This document shows, piece after piece, positions 1 to 6,505 of a DNA stretch of 11,944 bases. Under the pieces are notes generated by a model. It saw only the letters and a program-made list of their open reading frames with translations. It did no database searches and was not told where the DNA came from. Position numbers and translations under genes: made by a program. Each line of letters opens with the position of its first letter. The first letter of the stretch is position 1. Origin of the DNA: Bacillota bacterium (GTDB taxonomy: Bacteria; Bacillota; Clostridia; Lachnospirales; Lachnospiraceae); contig JAEWMT010000123.1 of the NCBI GenBank assembly GCA_023393095.1, positions 1 to 11,944 on the forward strand. Direction: 5' to 3'.

Positions 1-1
1 A

Positions 2-571
2 TCCTATTCCATGAAGAATAACCCGAATGATGATGTATTGACTTATCTGCAGGCATGTCCCGATATGCTACTTATTGTTAAGAAAGCTGCTGATTCTAAC
101 GCAATATTAAAATATCCGACACCACGAGGCTGGACCAAGGTACAGGAGCTTCTTAATAATTGCAAGCTGGAAGAGAAACTGATGAGAGAACTGGTTGCAG
201 GAATCGTCGGACCACAGGCTGCTGCAGCTTTTTATGCATTTAAAAAGAAGAGTAATATAAAGATTCCTTCAACAAAAAAGCTTCTTTCTAATTATAAAGA
301 AGTGAAGGAAGATATTAAGTATCTGGTAAGCAATTGTCACATTGATATATTAAATTATATCATTAAGAAAGTAATTATTGAGTTTAGCATCTGTGAAGAG
401 CACTTAGCTAGTATGAATGAATTCATGGGTGATCTTCCTGAGGAGCTCAGGGTATTATTATTTAAATACTTATCGATAAATCGTCCGGAGGAAGCCTTGA
501 TTCTGTCTGACAAGCTTAAGATTTTTGACAGTATCAGTGATAAGATCATAGAACTTATCAGTGTAGAATAG
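2..571 (+). CDS. MoxR-type AAA+ ATPase, C-terminal part (5' end outside window)
   Basis: The reading frame is open to the left edge. The ATG at 11 has no purine-rich site before it, so it is probably an internal methionine and the gene starts upstream of the window. The visible ~190 residues contain no Walker motifs. They resemble the C-terminal lid of MoxR-type ATPases: an early 'YLQACPDMLL' stretch, then 'TPRGWTKVQELL' (the family usually has a 'SPR.W' element here), then 'GIVGPQAAAAFYAF'. The remaining ~100 residues are helical and not recognisable. The stop codon lies 10 bases before the start of the DUF2201/VWA gene, and the stop overlaps that gene's AGGAG site, so the two are surely co-transcribed. 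MoxR ATPases typically act with a VWA-domain partner encoded next door, in assembly or metal insertion of a client. The family call rests on the C-terminal motifs and the neighbour; the client is unknown. Confidence 0.75.
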   Translation, partial: SYSMKNNPNDDVLTYLQACPDMLLIVKKAADSNAILKYPTPRGWTKVQELLNNCKLEEKLMRELVAGIVGPQAAAAFYAFKKKSNIKIPSTKKLLSNYKEVKEDIKYLVSNCHIDILNYIIKKVIIEFSICEEHLASMNEFMGDLPEELRVLLFKYLSINRPEEALILSDKLKIFDSISDKIIELISVE

Positions 572-581
572 GAGCGGTTAT

Positions 582-1721
582 ATGAATATTCATGATGTTG
601 TTATGAAATTAATAATTGAACAGCCCTTCTATGGTTATGTAGCTTCTTCCGTTTCAATAATGGAAACAGATACTGTTGATACGATTAAAATGTATTCCTT
701 ACCAGACCAGATTATTTATTATAATCAGGTCTGGTTTGAGAGCCTTTCAAACCAGCATAAGATAGGTGTTGTTATTCATGAACTGCTGCATGTGATTCTA
801 TTGCACCAGTATAGAAGAAATGACCGCCAGATTAATCTTTGGTCTATTGCCTGTGATCTTGCAGTAAATGATATGATATTAGAACAATATATTCCAAAGG
901 ATGCGGTTACGGTAGAAAGAATAAGGGAGAAGATAAAAAGAACTATAGAAAGACAAAGAAATGCAGAATATTATTATGAGATTATTAGTGATACGGATAA
1001 TTTCTCATCATCATTAATATCGATCGAGGATGAATGCATATTGATATCAGAGGGAGGAACACCTCTTAAGGTTCAGAAGATGTCGGAAGATACAGCCACA
1101 GCATCAGAAATAAAGGCCTTGAAAAGTAATTTGGTACAGACTTTTTCAGAGGCAAAATCAGAAGGAGAAATTCCAGATGGATTAGAAGAGGGATTTAACG
1201 AAGTTTACCGTGATATTCAGATCGACTGGCGGGTAATATTGAAACGTTTTCTTACCGGAAGAGGAAAGATGATAGTACGAAAATCTTACAAACGCCAATC
1301 AAAAAGATATGAGGAGCTACCAGGTACAAAGAGGTCGATTGGAGTCAATGCATTAATTGCTATTGATGAAAGCGGTTCGATATCGGATCAGCTTGTTAAG
1401 GAATTTTATCATGAGCTTATCGAGATTGATAAAATAACTGGTACCTCAATGTTTGTAACCAGATTTGATACGGAATGTTCCCAACCGGTACCACTAAATA
1501 CTTTTGTAACAGATAGCAGAAGGATTAAAAGGGGTGGAACAGATTTTAGGCCAATATTTAAGTTAGCAGATGAGAGAAAAATACCTTTGGTGATAATTTT
1601 TACCGATGGAGACGGTGAGATACCTGATGTTGTGAATCAGAATACACTCTGGGTTCTTACTGAGAATTCCAAGAAACCGGCAGCCTTCGGCTACACTATT
1701 TATTTTAAGGTGACAGGTTGA
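582..1721 (+). CDS. DUF2201-type VWA-like/metallopeptidase-like protein, partner of MoxR ATPase
   Basis: This 379-residue protein has two modules. The N-terminal part carries 'HELLHVILLH' at residues 66-75, an HExxHxxxxH zinc-site pattern, followed by 'IACDLAVNDMI' (89-99), which is usual in this family. The C-terminal part is a VWA-like fold with a complete MIDAS set: D262-E-S-G-S266, T320 in 'GGTDFRP', and D342 in 'FTDGDG'. The region between (about 110-210) is charged and probably linker. Together this matches the DUF2201 family of putative metallopeptidases. It has no signal peptide or membrane segment, so it should be cytosolic. The start is set by AGGAG at 570-574, seven bases before the ATG. 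It follows the MoxR-type ATPase directly, the usual arrangement for this pair. Peptidase activity is not shown for the family, and the HExxH site may bind metal without cleaving protein. The family call is firm; the role is inferred. Confidence 0.85.
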   Translation: MNIHDVVMKLIIEQPFYGYVASSVSIMETDTVDTIKMYSLPDQIIYYNQVWFESLSNQHKIGVVIHELLHVILLHQYRRNDRQINLWSIACDLAVNDMILEQYIPKDAVTVERIREKIKRTIERQRNAEYYYEIISDTDNFSSSLISIEDECILISEGGTPLKVQKMSEDTATASEIKALKSNLVQTFSEAKSEGEIPDGLEEGFNEVYRDIQIDWRVILKRFLTGRGKMIVRKSYKRQSKRYEELPGTKRSIGVNALIAIDESGSISDQLVKEFYHELIEIDKITGTSMFVTRFDTECSQPVPLNTFVTDSRRIKRGGTDFRPIFKLADERKIPLVIIFTDGDGEIPDVVNQNTLWVLTENSKKPAAFGYTIYFKVTG

Positions 1722-1745
1722 AAGAAGAATAGAATGGAGATTATT

Positions 1746-2087
1746 ATGGCATTATATTATGTTCTTACAGGAGGTCAATTGAAGCTGGAAAAGAAAGTCT
1801 TTACGGGAGAACTTTTATTATCTGGCAGTCTGCTAAAAAAGCTTCTTAGATCTGAGAATAGTGAGAAAAAACCTAAAATTACAGGATTAGATGATATTAT
1901 CACAATTGATTACAATGATTCAGCAGATGTACTCTTAGATGAAGGCTTTTATGATTTATTTAAACAATTAAAAGTAAAATATAGAGGTAGGATAAAAGGA
2001 AAAGTGGTGATACGAGTTTCTGCGATTACTTCTTACCATTTGGTACTGAATCTGGATAGTGAAGATGATGAGATAATATATGAATAA
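1746..2087 (+). CDS. Unrecognised small acidic protein, third gene of the MoxR/VWA operon
   Basis: I do not recognise this protein. The ATG at 1746 is preferred because GGAG at 1736-1739 lies six bases before it; an in-frame ATG at 1734 adds four residues but has only a weak site. The product is 113 residues, soluble, with no signal peptide or membrane segment. It reads as a short beta-rich start ('MALYYVLTGG'), a lysine-rich middle, and a beta-like half ('GKVVIRVSAITSYHLVLNL') ending in an acidic tail ('DSEDDEIIYE'). The gap after the VWA gene is only about 24 bases, so it should be co-transcribed and may be an adaptor or substrate of the ATPase/VWA pair. That role is inferred from position only. 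Confidence 0.7.
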   Translation: MALYYVLTGGQLKLEKKVFTGELLLSGSLLKKLLRSENSEKKPKITGLDDIITIDYNDSADVLLDEGFYDLFKQLKVKYRGRIKGKVVIRVSAITSYHLVLNLDSEDDEIIYE

Positions 2088-2151
2088 TAAATAATTCGTT
2101 TATATCAATGAATTAAAAGAATATCGAATAACGTTTGTATTAATATAGTAG

Positions 2152-2180
2152 TTGACATTTTAAATTTTTGATTATATAAT
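2152..2180 (+). promoter_or_regulatory. Consensus sigma-A promoter for the DUF6323/DUF6179 unit
   Basis: TTGACA at 2152-2157 and TATAAT at 2175-2180 are separated by exactly 17 bases, a perfect match to the housekeeping consensus. Transcription should start near 2187, leaving about 108 nt of untranslated leader before the preferred start at 2295. It separates this unit from the MoxR/VWA operon that ends at 2087. Confidence 0.85.
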
Positions 2181-2294
2181 TAATTATTGATGTAATTTGG
2201 CGAGTATGTAAATTATCACATAATAACTATAGCACAAATGTCATCAGTTGTCAATCCTTTTTTTAAAAAATATTTTCGAAAGGATGAATCCTAT

Positions 2295-2798
2295 ATGAAT
2301 GAGCAATTTATGTTATTACCGGTCACACTACTTAATCAGCAAATGGTAACAGAAATTCGTAAATGCAATGAACACACATCAAAATACGGTTTGACATTAA
2401 CGGAAAATGATATTCATGACCTTGTAGAAAATCGTCAGGAGGAATTGGAGAAAAGAGGAAGAATTGAATTTGGTGGAGGAATCACTCAGAAAATAATTAT
2501 TGAATTCGCAGATTCGCCCTATCTTTATCAGGATAATTATTTAGAAACTCTGATCGGACTACAGGAGTGTTTCTATTATTTTAAAAATGAGTCTTTGGAG
2601 GAGTTGACTGATGATGAATTAATCCGATTAATGAAAAAGTATTTTGATGATGCATGTCAGGGATCTTTAGAATACTTAAATTCTACAATGTTGGAGAATT
2701 ACTGCAGAGACATTCGTTATGGAACCAAGGAGTACCGTAATTCGGATGGTTATGAAGATAATTATATAGATTTTCTGGATTGGGATCATGAGGATTAA
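2295..2798 (+). CDS. DUF6323-family protein (function unknown)
   Basis: The 167-residue product starts 'MNEQFMLLPVTLLNQQ', is acidic, and has no membrane segment or signal peptide. It looks mainly helical, with a short strand-like stretch ('QKIIIEFADSPYLYQ') in the middle and an acidic end. I place it in the uncharacterised DUF6323 family from the N-terminal 'LLP.TLL' pattern, the 'GRIEFGGGITQKIIIEF' segment, and the companion gene downstream; this is from memory and not a search. The start at 2295 is chosen because AGGA at 2281-2284 lies ten bases upstream. An in-frame ATG at 2238 would add 19 residues but has no ribosome site. AGGA could pair with TCCT at 2289-2292 across a four-base loop, which might weakly mask the site. 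No biochemical role is known to me. Confidence 0.7.
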   Translation: MNEQFMLLPVTLLNQQMVTEIRKCNEHTSKYGLTLTENDIHDLVENRQEELEKRGRIEFGGGITQKIIIEFADSPYLYQDNYLETLIGLQECFYYFKNESLEELTDDELIRLMKKYFDDACQGSLEYLNSTMLENYCRDIRYGTKEYRNSDGYEDNYIDFLDWDHED

Positions 2799-2829
2799 GC
2801 TGAATAAGCTTGGAAAGGCAGGGAATAGC

Positions 2830-4122
2830 ATGAATCAAATTCAAAAACTGAATCGTATTGACAAAAATTTGTTAAATCAGGGAGAATACTTTCAATCATT
2901 ATTTCTTCAGATGTGCAATAAAAAAATGCTTACACAAGTCCAGATTGAGAGAATCCAGTTGGAATTGATTGATTTACTTGGCAAGGAAGTGGATCGTTAT
3001 ACCGGTGGAGAGAGCAGCTCGATACCGGTTGAGAAAGCACAGGAAATACTTCATTCAATTACTTACAGCATCGGTTTATATCTGAAATCAATCAAGGATA
3101 TGGATGAAGTAAGTAATATTTTAACGAATGAAAAAATTAAGTCCTTATTTCTTAAGGGTATGGACGCTGTTTCTGAATTAAAGGATAAAGCGGAAGTTCT
3201 TCTAAATGACTTGATGAAAAATAAATTAATAATAGATAATTTTGCTTATCAGGATACCATTACTTATGGCTTACCCAAATTCTTTCTAGAATATCAAATT
3301 GAATTTGGCTCGTTTGATGTACCTGGAAGCATTGACTATCCCCTTTTGGAAACGATAACCGATTTACAGGGAGTTGAGTTCCAGTATGAATATTTGTCTC
3401 GATTAACCATCGAGAATGATTTTCTGCGATGTTTTTCAGAACAGAAAATAGCCCTGCTGCTAAAAAATTTCGATAAAGATTCTGTTCATATGCTGATTAA
3501 TATATTTGAATTAGTCTTAACCAATGCTCTCGGCTGCGAATTGACCGGTAGAGAGATAATAATGCTGGATATTCCAGTAGAAGAAAGAAATTGGCTTAAC
3601 AACAGGCTGAAAGGAAAGAACAAGGAAGAAATTGCTGAACTGCTCAGAATTTCTTTAGATCGTATTGGGAAAGAACTTCAACTTTCAGGTGTAATAACGG
3701 CCTATGCTGGAAAGGCAATATCCGAGCTGGCCAGGAGAATTGTACACAATTTAGAAACGGATACACTAGAGGAAATATTTATTGCATTTGAAGGTGAAGT
3801 ACAGCTGGAGGAAAGCTTTGAAGATGGTATTGCTATGGATGATGAAGCACTTAGGGAATTAATTGAAGAACTTGGAGAGCTCCACAGTGTTTCGGATAAG
3901 CTCATAAGAATCCGTGAAACTGTACGTAATCTGAGTGACCTGATAGAAATCCTTCAGGAATGTTTCTATGGCAACGAATATGAAGAAGTATTTAATTTGC
4001 TAAGTGATACGGATAAAGCATTTCTTAAGTATAGAATTAGGGAAGAAGCAGGGCCGGAGTGGTCATTGGATTATAAACCGGAAAAGGAATGGCAGGAAAT
4101 TTTCTTACGTAGAACCTGTTGA
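2830..4122 (+). CDS. DUF6179-family protein (function unknown)
   Basis: This is a 430-residue, mostly helical, acidic protein without membrane segments. Leucine-rich helices run throughout ('FLEYQIEFGSFDVPGSIDYPLL' region near residues 155-180; 'ALREELGELHSV'-like acidic helices near 340-365). I place it in the DUF6179 family, known to me as a companion of DUF6323 in Clostridia; this is recall and not a search. The start at 2830 has AGGG at 2820-2823 nearby. An in-frame ATG at 2788 would overlap the previous gene by 11 bases but lacks a good site, so either is possible. The 31-base gap to the previous gene indicates one transcript from the promoter at 2152. No catalytic motif is visible, which suggests a structural, binding or regulatory role. 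Confidence 0.7.
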   Translation: MNQIQKLNRIDKNLLNQGEYFQSLFLQMCNKKMLTQVQIERIQLELIDLLGKEVDRYTGGESSSIPVEKAQEILHSITYSIGLYLKSIKDMDEVSNILTNEKIKSLFLKGMDAVSELKDKAEVLLNDLMKNKLIIDNFAYQDTITYGLPKFFLEYQIEFGSFDVPGSIDYPLLETITDLQGVEFQYEYLSRLTIENDFLRCFSEQKIALLLKNFDKDSVHMLINIFELVLTNALGCELTGREIIMLDIPVEERNWLNNRLKGKNKEEIAELLRISLDRIGKELQLSGVITAYAGKAISELARRIVHNLETDTLEEIFIAFEGEVQLEESFEDGIAMDDEALRELIEELGELHSVSDKLIRIRETVRNLSDLIEILQECFYGNEYEEVFNLLSDTDKAFLKYRIREEAGPEWSLDYKPEKEWQEIFLRRTC

Positions 4123-4137
4123 TTTACGATATATATT

Positions 4138-4167
4138 TTGGTAACATAATAAAGATAAAATTATAAA
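4138..4167 (+). promoter_or_regulatory. Possible promoter for the HAD gene
   Basis: TTGGTA at 4138-4143 and TATAAA at 4162-4167 are 18 bases apart, just before the HAD gene. No terminator is visible after the DUF6179 gene, so read-through from 2152 is equally possible. Confidence 0.35.
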
Positions 4168-4199
4168 ATATCGCTATCGGGCGACGGAACGGAGTTAAA

Positions 4200-4916
4200 A
4201 TGAATACATTTTTATTTGATCTAGATGGAACCTTATTACCGATGCCCAGTCAACAGAAATTTCTTGAAGCATATCTAAAAGCATTATCTGGTAAAATAAT
4301 TCCATATGGAATTGAGCCACAGAAATTTATCAGTGCTTTGATGAAATGTACCGATCTGATGGTAAGAAATGATGGTTCCATGACGAACGAAGAGAGATTT
4401 TGGACAGAATTCTCTATGATTCTAGGAAATGACATTAGGGAGTTGGAGGATGTGTTTAATGATTTTTACCGTAATGAATTTGAATTTGCGAAGAGCACAA
4501 CCTCTAGGCATCCATTGGCAAAATCGTGTATCAAGCTTTTAAAAGAAAAGGGTTATCCAGTTGTACTAGCCACGAATCCGCTGTTCCCCAGAATTGCTAC
4601 TTTAACAAGAATTCTTTGGGCAGGTCTTGATCCAGACGACTTTATCTGGATTACTACCTATGAAAACAGTAAGTATTGCAAGCCGAAACTAGAGTATTAT
4701 AAGGAGATATTGTCACAGATAGGAAGGAAGCCGGAAGAATGCATTATGGTAGGAAATGATGTGACCGAAGATATGTGTACTTCCCGTTTGGGAATGGATA
4801 CCTTTCTTTTGACAGACTATATGATTTGTCCGGAGGGAGAAGATACTACAGGATTTAAACAGGGCAATTATGAGGATTTGTATGAAATAATAAAAAGATT
4901 ACCTAATATTAAATAA
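4200..4916 (+). CDS. HAD-superfamily hydrolase (phosphatase-like)
   Basis: The 238-residue protein has all four HAD motifs. Motif I is 'FDLDGT' with D7 as nucleophile and D9 as acid/base. Motif II is 'VVLATNP' with T125. Motif III is K161 in 'CKPK'. Motif IV is 'GNDVTED' with D187 and D191 for magnesium. A helical cap is inserted between motifs I and II (about residues 15-95). This predicts a cytosolic phosphatase on a small phosphorylated metabolite, but the substrate cannot be read from the sequence. The start is set by GGAG about six bases before the ATG. It lies 77 bases after the DUF6179 gene on the same strand and may be co-transcribed. It is ordinary in length for the superfamily and intact. 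Confidence 0.88.
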   Translation: MNTFLFDLDGTLLPMPSQQKFLEAYLKALSGKIIPYGIEPQKFISALMKCTDLMVRNDGSMTNEERFWTEFSMILGNDIRELEDVFNDFYRNEFEFAKSTTSRHPLAKSCIKLLKEKGYPVVLATNPLFPRIATLTRILWAGLDPDDFIWITTYENSKYCKPKLEYYKEILSQIGRKPEECIMVGNDVTEDMCTSRLGMDTFLLTDYMICPEGEDTTGFKQGNYEDLYEIIKRLPNIK

Positions 4917-4944
4917 CTCAAACTTCGCAGTTGAACTTTGTTGA

Positions 4945-5081
4945 TAATGCTTGAAAAAACCAGCAATTCAGTACAAAGAAGAAACCATCAGTTCTTTAGT
5001 TTTTATTCTAGCTTCGATGTAAAGACGGAATAAACGCATGGTTTTCTAGTTGATGTTACATGCTGATTTTATCAAGCATTA
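4945..5081. repeat. 137-nt nested palindromic element (three coaxial stems)
   Basis: Arms at 4945-4965 and 5061-5081 are inverted copies matching at 19 of 21 positions. Inside them AAACCAT (4982-4988) pairs with ATGGTTT (5038-5044), and inside that TTTATTC (5002-5008) pairs with GAATAAA (5028-5034). The three stems are strictly nested, as in a long imperfect hairpin. The element fills most of the gap between two convergent genes. It has no long T-run on either side, so it is not a standard intrinsic terminator. It could be a MITE-like or REP-like repeat, or a structured RNA. Confidence 0.65.
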
Positions 5082-5142
5082 CTTTATATAATTAAAACGG
5101 TATCACACCCAAACCAGTTTTTCATTATACATTCACAGAGGT

Positions 5143-5203
5143 GTTAATATCTCATGATAAATACTGGAAGTAATACTGTCCAGACCAGATGAGATATATT
5201 AAC
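5143..5203. repeat. Inverted repeat at the 3' end of the small membrane protein gene
   Basis: GTTAATATCTCAT (5143-5155) is matched by ATGAGATATATTAAC (5189-5203), a 13-bp inverted match with two extra bases on one side. Inside it CTGGA (5164-5168) pairs with TCCAG (5179-5183). The stop codon of the minus-strand gene lies in one arm. No T-run follows on either strand, so it may be a 3'-end stabilising hairpin or chance. Confidence 0.4.
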
Positions 5204-5503
5204 GAGAATGTAGATGGTTAGTGCTATATTCACAGCAATATTGGCTGCTTTTAGCTGAATTTCATCGGCTCCTCGCATTCTTTTATAGATAAAATAAAGA
5301 AGCGCGGCCGGTAACACTATCTTCAGGAGAATACTTGCAAAAGGATTTTGCAGTGCCTTCACCATCAATAGATTAACCTCAGAAAAATATCCTGTCTTTA
5401 GTAATATCACGGTAAACAGGAAATCAGTAACATTGAAAAGATAGAGAAGAACAAATTTCTTTTTTATTATCTCAAGATTGTAGCTTTTAATAAATGTAAT
5501 CAT
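5144..5503 (-). CDS. Small integral membrane protein, DUF5658-like
   Basis: The 119-residue product is strongly hydrophobic, with membrane segments near residues 17-36, 54-73 and 87-115. The first contains 'LYLFNVTDFLFTVILL' followed by 'GYFSEVNLLM', a pattern I associate with DUF5658 proteins (an Asn/Asp-bearing helix, then a loop with 'E.N.LM'). The start is very clear: AGGAGG lies seven bases before the ATG on the minus strand. It is a single gene, convergent to the HAD gene and divergent from the metallopeptidase. The function of the family is unknown to me. That the gene is real is well supported; the family name is moderately sure. Confidence 0.75.
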   Translation of the reverse strand: MITFIKSYNLEIIKKKFVLLYLFNVTDFLFTVILLKTGYFSEVNLLMVKALQNPFASILLKIVLPAALLYFIYKRMRGADEIQLKAANIAVNIALTIYILVNISHLVWTVLLPVFIMRY

Positions 5504-5740
5504 AAATATACCTCCTAAACAGCATTATTGCCAGGATAATAGACGGATAAACAATTGGTGAAGTAGATTTTTAATATGATTCTGGATTTAAGCCCAAAGC
5601 ATGAGCGTTCGTATGAAGATCAAAGCATAATTTATACAGGAAGAACAGTGAAATTCGTATATTCTGCTTTTAAATTGAATTAGTAATAGATTAATGCACT
5701 TAGGAATTTGAACTACCAAGTAGATAGGGTGAGGGTTATT

Positions 5741-6424
5741 ATGAAGTATATGGATATTAATGGAATAATAGTTGAAATTGAGAAGAAAAAAATAAAGAAT
5801 ATGTATTTGAGAATATTTCCTCCGGATGGGAGAGTACATATATCTTCACCAACCGGAATGAGCGAGAGGGAGATTAAACGCTTTCTGTTATCTAAGATAG
5901 ACTGGATAAAAATACAACAGAATAAAATTCAAAATAGGAATATAAAGCAGGAGCTACAATATATTTCCGGTGAGAAACATTTCGTATGGGGTATTGAAAA
6001 ATCTCTCATGGTGAAAGAGGGCACTGCCCGAAATTCTGTTGATATGATTGGGGATTGTCTGATTCTTTCTATTAAAAAAGGAAGTACCATTGATCAGCGC
6101 AAAGAGCTTATGAAAGGTTGGTATCGGAATGCGATTTTACAGGAAATTCCATACCTGATATCAAAGTGGGAGACTATCATTGATGTAAAGTCAGCCGGAT
6201 TTACGATACGAGATATGAAGACGCGGTGGGGAACCTGTAATATCAGAACAAAGAATATCTGTTTAAATCTGCAGCTTGCGAAGAAACCTCCGATTTGTCT
6301 GGAGTATGTGGTAGTGCATGAATTAGTTCATTTGCTGGAAAGAAGTCATAATGCAGTATTTAAGGCATATATGGATAAGTTTCTTCCTCAATGGCGAATC
6401 ATAAGAAAACTGTTGAATGAATAA
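5741..6424 (+). CDS. YgjP/SprT-type zinc metallopeptidase (M48-like, DUF45 family)
   Basis: This 227-residue protein matches the YgjP-like family. It starts with a strand-rich domain ('YLRIFPPDGRVHISSP' near residues 22-37). The family hallmark 'RWGTCN' lies at 162-167, and 'HELVHLLERSH' spans 193-203, giving H193, E194, H197 as the HExxH site and H203 as a likely third ligand. Family length is usually 220-250 residues, so it is complete. The ATG at 5741 is chosen because GAGGG at 5731-5735 precedes it by five bases. A TTG at 5708 extends the frame by 11 residues but has no site. There is no signal peptide, so it is predicted cytosolic. It stands alone, with convergent pdxR downstream. The physiological substrate of the family is not settled. 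Confidence 0.88.
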   Translation: MKYMDINGIIVEIEKKKIKNMYLRIFPPDGRVHISSPTGMSEREIKRFLLSKIDWIKIQQNKIQNRNIKQELQYISGEKHFVWGIEKSLMVKEGTARNSVDMIGDCLILSIKKGSTIDQRKELMKGWYRNAILQEIPYLISKWETIIDVKSAGFTIRDMKTRWGTCNIRTKNICLNLQLAKKPPICLEYVVVHELVHLLERSHNAVFKAYMDKFLPQWRIIRKLLNE

Positions 6425-6471
6425 TATCTATTATTATGATTAGGGTGCCTAAGTCATATTTATATAGTGAG

Positions 6472-6497
6472 ATGAATATGTGTGCATTCATATTCAT
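6472..6497. terminator. Inverted repeat between convergent genes, possible weak terminator
   Basis: ATGAATATG (6472-6480) and CATATTCAT (6489-6497) form a perfect 9-bp stem with an 8-base loop, exactly between the ends of the metallopeptidase and pdxR genes. The stem is AT-rich and no proper T-run follows on either strand, so termination strength is doubtful. Confidence 0.4.
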
Positions 6498-6505
6498 AAA
6501 TCTAG

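Noticed and set aside
3702..3905. Serine-rich minus-strand frame inside the DUF6179 gene
   Set aside because: Serine richness is what the antisense of Glu/Leu-rich coding sequence gives; no start signal.
4918..4932. Short hairpin after the HAD gene (TCAAACT with AGTTGA) as terminator
   Set aside because: The stem is weak, has a bulge, and no T-run follows.
5588..5839. Minus-strand 83-residue frame upstream of and into the metallopeptidase gene
   Set aside because: No ribosome site, composition not protein-like, and it overlaps the true start region of the metallopeptidase.
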